Below are positions 27,007-36,246 of a stretch of 44,474 nt of DNA, piece after piece (positions within the stretch are counted from its first letter, which is position 1; each line of letters starts with the position of its first letter). The stretch lies in NCBI GenBank assembly GCA_016703785.1, contig JADJBM010000023.1, forward strand, positions 1 to 44,474. Reading direction: 5' to 3'. Origin of the DNA: Betaproteobacteria bacterium. GTDB taxonomy: Bacteria; Pseudomonadota; Gammaproteobacteria; Burkholderiales; Rhodocyclaceae. Under the pieces are notes generated by a model that was not told the DNA's origin, did not search any database, and saw nothing but the letters and a program-made list of their open reading frames with translations. The position numbers were made by a program, and so were the translations under genes.

Positions 27007-27575
27007 GCGGCCACCTTTTTCTCGATTATGTGCACGACCGTCTCGTTGAAGCCACGCTCGAGGGCCAGCAGGTTCTGCTTGAGGCCGGCATCGCGGAAGT
27101 CCGAATCCTCGAGCGCCGCGCGCAGGGAATCGAGCGACACCAGGCCGGTGGTTTTGGCGAAGGCGCCGAGCATCAGGGTGTTGGTGATGGGGCGCTTGAA
27201 GATATCCAGGGCGTGGGTGACGGCGTCGCACAGACCGACGGTGGTGACCTGGTCGGGTACCTGCAACTCGGCAAGCGGCTTGGCGGTCGTCTGCAGCCAG
27301 GTGCCGTTGTCCCGCATGCCGTCGAAGACGTTCACCGCCCGTCCGACCGTGGGGTCGATGCACAGCACGCAGTCGGGCCGGTAGATGTTGGTCATCTGGC
27401 GGATCTCGCGCGTATCCATGCGCAGGAAGCTCGCCACCGGCGCACCGCGCCGCTCGAAGCCGAAGGACGGCACGGCGACGACATAGTGGCCTTCGTGCAC
27501 CATGGCCGTTGCAAGAATGCCGCCCGCCATCACCGCGCCCTGGCCGCCGCGGCCGTGAATTCTGATTTCGTACAT
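27003..27575 (-). CDS. padE: phenylglyoxylate:NAD+ oxidoreductase, gamma subunit (PadE)
   Basis: Gamma subunit, 190 residues, of the oxidoreductase. It opens with YEIRIHGRGGQGAVMAGGIL, the family's glycine-rich signature, then VPSFGFERRGAPVASFLRMD, IYRPDCVLCIDPT and NTLMLGAFAKTTGLVSLDSL. AAGGAG precedes the start at 27575. It follows padD by 58 bases and overlaps padF, so padBCD and padEFGHI probably form one transcript. Confidence 0.93.
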   Translation of the reverse strand: MYEIRIHGRGGQGAVMAGGILATAMVHEGHYVVAVPSFGFERRGAPVASFLRMDTREIRQMTNIYRPDCVLCIDPTVGRAVNVFDGMRDNGTWLQTTAKPLAELQVPDQVTTVGLCDAVTHALDIFKRPITNTLMLGAFAKTTGLVSLDSLRAALEDSDFRDAGLKQNLLALERGFNETVVHIIEKKVAA

Positions 27576-27633
27576 CCCCGTTCTCCTTTTGGAGAATCTC
27601 TCTGGGGAAAAATCGGGGCCGGTCGAACCGGCT

Positions 27634-28588
27634 CTATTTTGTCCAGCCCGGCTTGATGCCCGGCTTGACTTCGCCCTGCCCGCGCACGGGCAGGACCGGC
27701 AACGCATAGCCTTGATTGTAGGCCGCACGGGCGACGATGGTGAACTTCAGCCACCAGCCCGCCACCACGGCAACGACCCCCGCCAGCAAAGTCAGCCCCG
27801 GCAGCACGCCGCCGTAGAAGATGCCGGCGACGATGAGGATCTCCGGTGCCAGCTGGCCGAGCATCTCGAACTTGGCGCCGAAGGGTCGCATTATTTTCAT
27901 TGCCATCTTCGGCAGACCATTCTTCTCGATCGCCTTGAAATAGAGGGTCCAGGCAATGCGCCGCAGGATCAGCGCACCGAGCAGCACGCTGGCCAGCCAG
28001 CGCGGCGAGTCGCCGGGCAGAAAGGCGGCCAGTACCGTAGCCAGGCCCGCGCCTTCAACAAAACCGGTTGCCAGGATGAGCGGCACGATCTTCGGCTCGC
28101 GCCAGGCGGGAATGCCCTTGGAAGCCTGCAGGATGCGTCCCTGGCAGTAGAGAAAGACCACGCCCAGCAGCGCCGCCATGCCGACGAAGACGCCCCCACC
28201 GAACCAGACGCCGGCCAGCGCGCAAAGGAACAACGGCACGGCGACGATGCCTTCGCGCGTCATCCACGATGTCTGCGGGTGGAAGAAGACGTTGATGGCA
28301 CGCAGCGGCCGCCCAATCTCCAGCCAGACGCAGGTGAGGCCGCCGCCGACGAAGCCCAGCGCAACCAGGGCCATGATGCGGTAGGCGTCCGCCGAGCTGG
28401 CCGCCAGCGTGGCGAAAAACAGCAGCCCGGTGCCGGTGCCGCCGCCGATGAAGTTGCCGGCGGCGCGCCAGTCCCAGTTGGTCTGGTGCCAGGGGGTGAT
28501 GCGGCCAGGTGGAATCTTGATGTCGCCCGGAAATCACCTCCCGCCCCCAGGGCGGCCCGGCGGACGTCGCTGCGTTGATATCTGTCAT
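27634..28588 (-). CDS. padD: phenylacetyl-CoA:acceptor oxidoreductase membrane subunit (PadD), one frameshift
   Basis: NrfD/PsrC-like membrane anchor of about 317 residues with some eight hydrophobic segments (for example ALVALGFVGGGLTCVWLEIG and MAALLGVVFLYCQGRIL). It would connect PadBC to the quinone pool, which agrees with the enzyme's known membrane attachment. The gene starts at 28588, overlapping the padC stop (ATGA). The frame shifts near 28530: the first 21 codons lead into DIKIPPGRITPWHQTNWDW in the next frame. A one-base error in a GGG run is probable. A reversed copy of the dispersed motif lies near the 3' end. Confidence 0.85.
27788..27811 (-). repeat. dispersed bipartite motif, copy 7
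   Basis: Plus strand AAAGTCAGC, 8 bases, CACGCCG inside padD. The second half differs by one base from the copies in clpB and moeA. The protein reads LPGLTLLAG here, which could be ordinary membrane sequence. Confidence 0.35.
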
Positions 28589-29232
28589 TTCTTGTCGAAG
28601 ATGTAGTACATGCCCGGGTCGGTGCCCAGCTCCTCGTGCATGCGGAAGAACTGGTTCTCGGCCAGCAGCTGCGAGACGTTGCTGTTCGGGTCCTCGCGGT
28701 CGCCGAAGGCCAGCACGCCGGCGATGCAGGAATTGACGCAGGCCGGCGTCGCCTCGGGGTCGACGCCCGGCGTCAGCCCCTTCTCCTTGGCTGCATCGAT
28801 GCGGTCCTGGCAGAAATTGCACTTCATCGCCACCGACATGCGCGCCGGGTCGAAGCGCGCTTCTTCGTTTGCGCCGGCGCGCTCGCCATAGGCGAACTCG
28901 GCCTTGTGCACGATGTAGCGCGCCTGGTAGGGGCAGGCCACGGCGCAGTAGCCGCAGCCGATGCACAGGTCGTAGTTGATGCCGACGATGCCGTCGGCGC
29001 GCTGGTAGGTGGCGGTCGACGGGCAGACGTGCATGCAGGGCGGATCTGCGCAATGCATGCAGCCGACCGGCACGAAGCTGCGGCGCACATCGGGAAATTC
29101 GCCGCTTTCGATGTCGAGCACCTTGCGCCACTGCACGCCGGGCGGCGTGGCGTTAGCGTGGCGGCAGGCGGCGGTGCAAGTCTGGCAGCCGATGCAACGG
29201 CGCAGGTCTGCGGTCATGATATAGCGCGGCAT
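28585..29232 (-). CDS. padC: phenylacetyl-CoA:acceptor oxidoreductase iron-sulfur subunit (PadC)
   Basis: Electron-transfer subunit (215 residues) of the DMSO-reductase family type with four [4Fe-4S] motifs: CIGCQTCTAACRHAN, CMHCADPPCMHVCP, CIGCGYCAVACPYQ and CNFCQDRI with a distal CVNSC. It would pass electrons from the molybdopterin subunit PadB to the membrane subunit PadD. The start shares one base with the padB stop and the stop overlaps the padD start, so the three subunits are translationally coupled. The frame is intact; there is no signal peptide. Confidence 0.93.
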   Translation of the reverse strand: MPRYIMTADLRRCIGCQTCTAACRHANATPPGVQWRKVLDIESGEFPDVRRSFVPVGCMHCADPPCMHVCPSTATYQRADGIVGINYDLCIGCGYCAVACPYQARYIVHKAEFAYGERAGANEEARFDPARMSVAMKCNFCQDRIDAAKEKGLTPGVDPEATPACVNSCIAGVLAFGDREDPNSNVSQLLAENQFFRMHEELGTDPGMYYIFDKK

Positions 29233-31966
29233 CAGTGCATCCCCTCGAGCTTGCGCACGCCGACGCGCACGATGTCCGCGCCGGAGCCGGTGGAATCGGT
29301 GAGCGCCATCGACATCGGGATCAGGCTGTTCATGCTCGGCTTGTTCAGGTCCTTGGCGTAGGGCGTCGCCCAGTGGTCGAACTGCCCCATCATCAGCAGG
29401 GTGTCGGGGCGGATGCCCTGCGACAGCATCGCCGGGCCGCGGGTCGTGCCGACGTAGGAGCTCACCTCAACCATGTCGCCTTCCTGAATGCCCATCTCCA
29501 GCGCAACCTGGGTGTTCATGAGCACGCCATTGTGGCCGCGCACATTGCCGGCCATCTCATTCATCAGCTGCACGCCGACGTTGCTGCCCCAGGCGTACTG
29601 CATGCTGCGCGAGGTGATAAGCCAGAAGGGGAATTGCTCCAGAGCGTCGGCGCCGGCCTGACGCACAGTCTCCTTTTCCCAGATACCGGGAAAATCCAGC
29701 ACCTTCGGCAGGCCGCCGTACTCCTCGAGCTGCACGTCCCACCAGGCGATGCCCTGCTCGTGCAGGCGATTGCCCAGTTCGACGCCGACACGATAAAGGC
29801 GCTCCTGGTACGGCATCTCGAAGCGGATGCCCTGCTTACTCAGTTCGGGAAACAGGTACCATGACAGACGCGAGATCGGGCGCGTGCGCAGGCCGTTTTC
29901 CTTGAACCAATCCAGTCCGTCGCTGGCCTGCCCCCGGTCAGCTCGGCACTGGCGGCACGGCAGGTGTGCTCCCAGATCGTCTGCGCGTCGTGGCGCTTCG
30001 AGGTGTCGAGAGAGAAGTCGTAGTCCTCGGCCTTCAGGCGCACGCAGGCAGCGCCGCGATTGAGGGCTTCGTTGTATTTTTCCAGCAGGCCGGCGCGCAC
30101 CGCCAGTTCGGTGGCGATGTCGGTGAAGTCGCGCGTGTCGCCGGCGGGCTTGACGGCCGGCTGGCGCAGGGCGAAGCCCTCGTGGTCCCAGAACTGCTCG
30201 ACGAACTTGCTGCCGCCGATGCGGATCAGTTGCGTGCTCTCGATGTCGGTGCACTCGGGCAGCAGCACGTCCGCCATGTGGTTGGTTTCGTCGTGATCGT
30301 AGGCAAAGGCCACGATGAAGGGAAACTCGGCGATGCGCTTGGATACTTCCTTGGTGTCCCAGAAGGAAATCGAGGGATTGGTGCGATAGCAGAACCAGAT
30401 GTCCGGCGCGGTCACCTTCGGCCAGTTCTCCGGCGATTCCTTCATGAACATCCAGGAGAAATGGGTCGGGCCGAGCGCCGTGCTCCAGGGCGAATTCGCC
30501 GACAGGGGCACCATCGTGACGTGCGCATTGCGCACCGCCGGCTTGGCTTTCCAGTTCGCCTTGTCGGTCGGGTTCATCGGGTAGTACATGAAGCCGTCTT
30601 CGTTGATCTTGACGCTCGCCTGCCGCGTCGTCGCTGGCCGGTTCAGGCGCACCGTGGTGCCGAGAGTGCCGCCCGGCACTTCCAGGCCACCGATGAGGCA
30701 GGCCAGCAGGGTGCGCGCATAGCAGCATTCGTAGGCGCCCCAGCCGTTGTTGACCGTGCGGCCGAACTGGATGGATACCGGCCGGAAGGGGAGTGTTTCG
30801 CCGTCCACCTCCATCGTCGCGCCAACCTGGGCGAATTCGACGTATTCGGCGGCGATGCGGCGCACCGTGCCTTCGCGGATGTCGCAGGTCTTCTCCGCCG
30901 ACTCGGGCGTATAAGGCTGCACGCGGGCAATCAGCTTGCCGAAGGCCGTCTCGGCCGTAAAACCGTTATGGGTCCATGTCTGTTCGTCGGCGCCGACCTC
31001 GATGGCATCGAGCGTGAAGGAACCATCCAGCGCCGGATCGGTGTCGGGCGTGTCGAAGGAGACGGCCGCGTTGCGCTTCAGATCCCAGAGCAGCGGTTTC
31101 TTCGTCGCCGGGTCGCGCAGGTAGAAGCCGTTGGGGCCGATCAGATAGGGCGAGCCGGTATGGTGCTTGAGGAAAGAGATGTCGAGCGACTCGCGCGGCA
31201 TTTCATGCAGCAGGACATGCACCATGCTGAAAAGGAAGGCGGCGTCGGTCTTCGGCCGGATCGGCACCCACTCTGCCGAGGCGGCGCCGGTCACCGACAG
31301 ATGCGGCTCGAACTGGATGCGCTTCATGCCCCGCTCGCGCGCCGCGCCGTGGCGCCAGGCGGCGACCACGCCACCCGAAGCCTCAATGTTGCCGCCGAAG
31401 GAAAGCACGTAGTTGCAGTTGGGGGTATCGGGACAGACGGTGAAGGCGCGATGCCAGAGTTCTCCGTAAAGATGCTCGGAGTGCGTACAGCTCACGCCCT
31501 GGCCGCCGCCGAAGCTGAAGTCTACCGGCCCCCAGGCCGCAAGAAACGCCGGAAAGGTGCCCATATAGTAGGTGGGAATGCCGCCGCCGCCAAAGCTGGC
31601 GGCGGCGCGCGGGTAGCCATGCTCGTTGACGAGGCCCTTGGCGCGGATCTCCTGCATTTTCGCGCCGATGATGTCGAAGGCTTCGTCCCAGGAAATCGGC
31701 ACGAAGCTGGGATCTTCCTCGCGCCCCTTTTTCGGGTTGGTGCGCTTCATCGGCTGCAGCAAGCGATTGGGGCTGTAGGTCTTCTGGATGATGCCGAAGG
31801 CCTTGACGCAGCACTTGCCGGCACCGGGATGCACTTCACAGGCGGAAAAATTGGGCTCGATCTCGGTGGCGACGCCATCTTCAACCTTGACGGTGTACAA
31901 ATCGGGCCCTGCCACGCACTGGTAGCAGTACTGCGGGACTTTCTTGACTGCCTTGGCCGCTGTCAT
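29232..31966 (-). CDS. padB: phenylacetyl-CoA:acceptor oxidoreductase molybdopterin subunit (PadB), one frameshift
   Basis: Catalytic subunit (about 911 residues) of the DMSO-reductase family that oxidises the alpha-carbon of phenylacetyl-CoA by four electrons to phenylglyoxylate. An N-terminal cysteine cluster (YCYQC, then CEVHPGAGKCCVKAFG) binds a [4Fe-4S] cluster. Molybdopterin domains follow (FVPISWDEAFDIIGAKM, FSFGGGQGVSCTHSEHLYGE, FGGNIEASGGVVAAWRHG, FCYRTNPSISFWDTKEVSKR), and a C-terminal MGD-binding domain begins near NGVLMNTQVALEMGIQEGD. The frame breaks near 29935, after CRAASAELTGG, in a C5 run, and continues with GLDWFKENGLRTRPISRL. No TAT signal is visible, implying a cytoplasmic enzyme. 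The start has no clear Shine-Dalgarno and overlaps the stop of a 26-codon leader ORF. Assignment rests on domain type and adjacency to padEFGHI. Confidence 0.88.
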
Positions 31967-32043
31967 GAGTGCGCCGCCTGGCCAGTGATCGCGATACGCA
32001 CGATACGCATTTCGACTCGTATGCCGTTTTCAATACTCTTCAT
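31963..32043 (-). CDS. 26-codon leader ORF upstream of padB
   Basis: An ATG at 32043 preceded by a very strong AAGGAGGAG site opens a 26-residue ORF (begins MKSIENGIRVEM, ends GQAAHS). Its TGA overlaps the padB ATG (ATGA). padB itself lacks a recognisable ribosome-binding site, so padB translation probably depends on reading through this ORF. It is basic and has no membrane segment. I do not recognise the peptide. An alternative is that it is a displaced N-terminus of padB caused by an indel, but it shares no obvious DMSO-reductase feature. Confidence 0.6.
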   Translation of the reverse strand: MKSIENGIRVEMRIVRIAITGQAAHS

Positions 32044-32146
32044 GACTCCTCCTTGGCCGACTAGCCCAGGCTGTTTGATGATTCACAAAGTCGATTCAAT
32101 CGTATTTATTTTGTATCATTTTGGGCGGGATTGCAACCGTGTCCGT

Positions 32147-32160
32147 TTGACATGCGTCAA
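32147..32160. promoter_or_regulatory. FNR/AcpR-type palindrome in the padB promoter region
   Basis: TTGACATGCGTCAA is a perfect dyad matching TTGA-N6-TCAA, the half-sites used by FNR-family regulators such as the AcpR activator of anaerobic benzoate genes in Azoarcus. It lies 104-117 bases upstream of the leader ORF and about 180 upstream of padB. An AT-rich stretch (32097-32123, with TGATACAAAATAAATA on the minus strand) follows at promoter distance. Together they fit oxygen-regulated transcription of the pad operon. The transcription start is not determined. Confidence 0.6.
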
Positions 32161-32273
32161 CCCTGAGGGGATTGCTTATTGGGTGCCGCGAGACGCGGCG
32201 GGAGACGGCCGATCCACCCTGGAAATCTGCTGAATGCCTGCCGTTCCTGCTGGCGCGGGAACGATGCCGGTTC

Positions 32274-32681
32274 TCAGGCGCCTGCGACCTTCGTCTGCTT
32301 GGCCTTGAGCCGCTGCGCAGTCTTCTCCAGGCCGACAATGAAGCGGCTGTGTTTGCCGCGGGCCACCTCCTCGACAGCATCGCGTGCGGTAAACTCGATG
32401 GTGACGGCCGGACCGTTGACCTCCGCCAGCGTGACGGTAATCTCTACCCACATGCCGAGCAACGTAGCGCCCGACATGGTCGAGCTCAACGCGTGTGCCG
32501 ACCGAGTCCTTGCCCTCGCCGATGTGCGGCAGGATCAAGTTACGGCAGGCCAATTCGACGTCATAGAGAAGACTCGGAGTTGAATACACGCGAAGTTCCT
32601 CGCCCATGAAGTCGATGGTGCGGGCAGTGTCTACGTCGATGCGGCAGGTGGCGGTAGGCCGGGTTTAAGCGTGTCGCTCAT
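32274..32681 (-). CDS. hotdog-fold acyl-CoA thioesterase (two compensating frameshifts)
   Basis: About 135 residues when three frames are joined: MSDTLKPGL, then CRIDVDTARTIDFMGEELRV and VELACRNLILPHIGEGKDSV with VGTRVELDH, then ATLLGMWVEITVTLAEVNGP with FTARDAVEEVARGKHSRFIV. The final pattern (GTRVEIDH, ATLLGM, RDAVEEIxxGxHxR) is typical of fluoroacetyl-CoA-thioesterase-like hotdog proteins. Frame changes lie near 32660 and 32475 and restore the overall phase, so length is preserved. The start at 32681 has GAGGAG. It follows the acyl-CoA synthetase gene by 16 bases and precedes padB, suggesting a thioester-cleaving step in the same pathway. Confidence 0.7.
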
Positions 32682-32697
32682 GTTCATCTCCTCGCAA

Positions 32698-34894
32698 TTA
32701 AATTAACTTTTCCCCCGCCCCCTTCCCGAGGAAGGGGGCGACGGCAGTTCGCTTCGCTCCGTGTCGTTGGCTTGCCCCGCCTTGGGGCGGCCCGTCGGCG
32801 GAGCTAAATGCTGGTACAGTCCCGCCAGGACGGCGGCTTTTCAGTGAATCGGCGTACAACCGCGCTTCCACATAACTCACCAGCGCCCTGGTGCCGCGCG
32901 CGCAGTTGCGGAAGATGCAGGCGCCCTGGTCCATCAGCCGGGCGGCCATCGTGTCATAGAGCGTGCCGCCGTCGACGATGCCGATGATCGGCTTGTCGTT
33001 GCGCTCGACCATCGGCGGCATCAGGTGCACCGTGCTCTTCGGGTCGTTGATGTCGTGGCCGGGGCGCAGCTTGCTCTCCACCAGCGCGCGCACCGACGGC
33101 GCCGTCGGATCGAGGCCGACGACCACCACGTCGATATTCGGGTCGTGCAGGAAGGCCTCAGTGATCTGCAGGTGGGCCTCGTCGTCGGCGCCAGGATTGA
33201 TGTCGATTGGGTTGCGTACCTCGACCAACTGCTCAAGCTTCTTGGCGACAAGGATGTCCTCCACGGCCTTGACAGTGTCCGCGCCGATCTCGCCCATAGT
33301 CATGGCGAAGGTGTCCGACTCGATGTTATCGGCCATGCCGACCGCCTCGAAGCCGGCGCCGCTGATGGCGCCGAGGCGTCCGCCGCCGATCTTCTTGTGC
33401 TGCAGATTGCCGGCCATGTAAAAGAGGTCGTCGAAAGTATTGAAATCCTCGGCAACGATGGCACCGGCATGGCGCACGACGGATTCGAACAGGGTCAGGC
33501 CACCGGCTATGGAGGCGGTGTGACCCATGACACCGCCCTGCCCCGGCGCCGTCCGGCCGGACTTGTACACGACGATCTGCTTGCCGTTGAGCACGGCTTT
33601 GCGCACCGCCTTGGCAAACTGCAGGCCGTCGAGGTCCTTGAAGCCCTCGATGTAGATACCGAGAATCTCGATGCCAGGCAACTCGGCAAAATAACTGAGC
33701 ATGTCGCCGTGGGTAAGATCGGTCTGGTTGCCCAGCGCCAGCATGTAGGCCGGGTCTAGCCAGGGATTTTGCGACAGCCGCGTGATCATGAAGGCACCGC
33801 TCTGGCTCAGCATGACGGCGTCGCGCAGCGGTTTCTTCTGCGGCTTCGGCAGGCGCTCGAGTGGGATGAACCAGGAGTCGTAGGTGCCCGGATGCGACAC
33901 CACGCCGAGGCAGTTGGCACCGAGGAAGATCGGCCCGCCGCCTGCGTTGCCGTGGGCGGCGTTGATGCGCGCCGCCAGTGCCGCCGCCGGCTCGCGACTT
34001 TTCTTCGTCTCGCCGAGACTGCCGGGGATGAGCATAACGGCGTCCACGGCATCGCTGGCGATGATCTCGTCGACCAGGTCGTAAACTGCACTTGCAGCGA
34101 CGGCAACGATGAGCATGTCCAGTTTCTTGTCCAGTGCCTTGAGGCCCTCGACGCACTTCACGCCGTCGATCTCGGTTTCCGCCCGGCTTGAGGATCAGCA
34201 ACTGTTCCTTCGGGTAGCCGCTGCCCATCAGGTTGCGCAGGATGATGCGGCCGAAGTTCATGCCGCTGCCCGAAACGCCGATGATGCCGATGGATTTCGG
34301 GTGGATCAGCTTGTCGATCTTGTGAATCGGTCGCGGCAGCCTGGCAGGCGCGGCGGCGGCGATCTCGCACTGCGCAGCGCGCACCGTCACACCCTCGCCG
34401 ATCTGCGCCGGATTCAGTTCCAGGGAACGCAGCACGCAGGGCGCGTCGGCCTTGCCTGGCGCGAACGCTTTCGTCAGTTCCAGCAGGCGCTCAAAGCAGG
34501 CTTTGAGCGGCACATCCGGCGGCTGGGATCCATTGCGCCTGGCGACGGCGACGAGCTTCTGGTAGGCCAGGGTGCGCCTGAAGAGGCCGAGAAAATCTTC
34601 GGCATCGGTCAGCTCGGCGGCGGCATACACGGAAGCACGGTCGCGGCGGAAATTGCCTTCGCCCAGCTCGGCCTCCAGGCCACCCAGTCCGGCACTGATG
34701 ACCATGCCGAACTCGCGCGTGCTATTCAGGCTGATGCGAATGTCCACCGCGTCAGCCGGTACGGCCCGGTCTGCAAAGCCAATCTGCAGATCCGCGAGCA
34801 AGGATTGCAGCTCGGTATCGCTCAGTTTGCCGCGCCCTGCCGATGCTGCCTGCGCGAACAGGTTCGCGGTATTGGAAACTGGTGGGTTCTGCAC
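32698..34894 (-). CDS. NDP-forming-type acyl-CoA synthetase with permuted, shortened ATP-grasp domain (one frameshift)
   Basis: About 732 residues. Residues 1-180 resemble only the C-terminal half of an ATP-grasp (succinyl-CoA synthetase beta-type) domain: DIRISLNSTREFGMVISAGL with GGLEAE, and LRSLELNPAQIGEG. A CoA-binding domain follows (IHPKSIGIIGVSGSGMNFG), then succinyl-CoA-ligase-like domains with the phosphohistidine loop VMGHTASIAGG and NPIDINPGADDE. In usual ADP-forming acetyl-CoA synthetases ATP-grasp is complete and C-terminal. The frame breaks near 34190 (LILKPGGN then DGVKCVEGLKAL). The last 40 or so residues are encoded by a GC-rich hairpin repeat. As first gene before the thioesterase and padB it may activate phenylacetate, a role held by the AMP-forming PadJ elsewhere. 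That role is inferred. Confidence 0.7.
32713..32800. repeat. GC-rich hairpin repeat at the end of the synthetase gene
   Basis: A 10-bp stem (GCCCCCTTCC 32717-32726 with GGAAGGGGGC 32730-32739) is followed by TTCGCTTCGCTCCGTG and a second small hairpin (GCCCCGCCTTGGGGC). It encodes the last residues of the synthetase in frame. It has no T-run on the minus strand, so I do not call it a terminator. Confidence 0.7.
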
Positions 34895-35159
34895 TGCATT
34901 GTCCCATTTGGTGAATCGCGACAGGATGCGTGGCCGTTATTCGAGTTGCCGCGCACTGCCGGAGTACTATAACAGATCAGTAGTGTCCCAACATTAATCG
35001 AACAAGATCAACTGGTAGAGATTTTCCAGTAGATCTGATGAAGGTGGAATCAGGGCAAGTAGCTGATCCAACGGAGTTCTCTCAAACATGGTGAGACTCA
35101 GGGTTTACCAGTGTCTTGCCCTCGTCGTCTTTGATGCGACCGCGGCGCAGCGGTGTCGG

Positions 35160-35640
35160 GTAGTCCTGACTTCGTCGAGGTGGCACCTGCCGATCACGGT
35201 TGCATCGATACGCGCCGTATCTGGTGCAGCACGGCGCTCAATGTCTACCTCGACTTCCCTCACGTCGGTCAGGTGTTCGTTCTCGAGCACGAATCGATCG
35301 GAAAAATCCGGCAAGCGCTCGTGAGGACCGCTCTGGGGATCACGAGCCAAACACCGCAAGAGGCTTGTACGCAACAGGTCCTGACTATCAATCGCGGTCA
35401 CTGGACCATCGAGAACACCCATTACATCAGCGACTGGAACTACGACGAAGAGCGGAACCACATCCGTACCGGCCACGGCCGGAAAACATCACTCGCCTGC
35501 ACCGCTTTGCGGTCGGCATCCTCAAGTCCTTTCAGACCTCCACTCACTCCATCACTGAGAAGATGCGCAAACTCCGCTTCTGCACCCGGCGCGTCTTCGA
35601 CTACTTGCGCATGACAAGAAACTCAGCCTCCGCAACTTGG
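35160..35640 (+). pseudogene. ISAs1-family transposase fragment
   Basis: C-terminal part of a DDE transposase of the ISAs1 type: DHGCIDTRRIWCSTALN, YLDFPHVGQVFVLEHESIGK, LGITSQTPQEACTQQVLTIN, NRGHWTIENTHYISDWNYDE and RNHIRTGHG, then after a frameshift near 35480 PENITRLHRFAVGILKSF and KMRKLRFCTRRVFDYLRM. The N-terminal half with the first catalytic aspartates is missing and no terminal repeats are recognisable, so it is a dead remnant. It marks the boundary between the pad region and the accessory region. Confidence 0.85.
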
Positions 35641-36246
35641 GTTATCTGAGAACAAATTTTTCGTGCCGATTTAGCGTGTCTTTGGGATGCCGCAACACCC
35701 CGACAGGCAGACCCTCGCACCACCTGCGCCTTCGGCTAGAATCTATCGATAATTGGTGCGCCTTAGCGCATCCTACCGATGACTCAGACTCATCGACGCT
35801 TGCCCTTAATGCTGGTTGGAAACGAAACTGGAACATAAGGGATTCAGAATTGGGGAAACGAAGCTACTGTGCCCCCTTGACCGTATCGAATAAAGGCGTC
35901 AGGCTCGGAAACGACTGGTTCTTGGACAGTCCTGTGCTGCAGCAAAGCTGCGTCGTGGTGAGCCGTGATTGCCATTTGCTTGCACCCATCAGATGAAGCG
36001 CGCCCGCTTCGATCAGGTACTGCCCGCGCTCCTCGCAATGACTGGCCATGGTGTCCTCCTTATTGCCACCCTCAAGGTAGTACACTTGCTCCGATCCGAA
36101 GCAGCGCCGGGAATCTGAAGCTTTACAACCGCCCCTGTAGTCTGCTAAGCTCCAATTTACGCCGAACGAATGATCGGTAGGATGCTGTTTTCAGTGAGAG
36201 GCAGCCCTCTTATCTTCAGCGGCAAAAGAGTCAAAGGAGTTTTATC
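35641..36246. other. stretch without a clear gene
   Basis: About 600 bases between the transposase fragment and the dehalogenase-like gene. It holds one possible short minus-strand gene start (separate entry), and the last 60 bases are the leader of the dehalogenase-like gene, with AAGGAG at 36234-36239. I see no tRNA, terminator or further coding signal. Confidence 0.7.
35864..36049 (-). other. possible short or truncated gene
   Basis: An ATG at 36049 preceded by AAGGAGG opens a 61-codon frame starting MASHCEERGQYLIEAGALHL. The ribosome-binding site is good and the first 30 residues look protein-like, but later sequence is Ser/Thr/Leu-rich and unconvincing. It may be the 5' end of a gene truncated by the rearrangements of this region. 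I do not recognise it. Confidence 0.3.

Noticed and set aside
32717..32739. Intrinsic terminator after the acyl-CoA synthetase
   Set aside because: The hairpin is strong, but it lies inside the open frame and is followed on the minus strand by GGGGGAAAAG, not a T-run.
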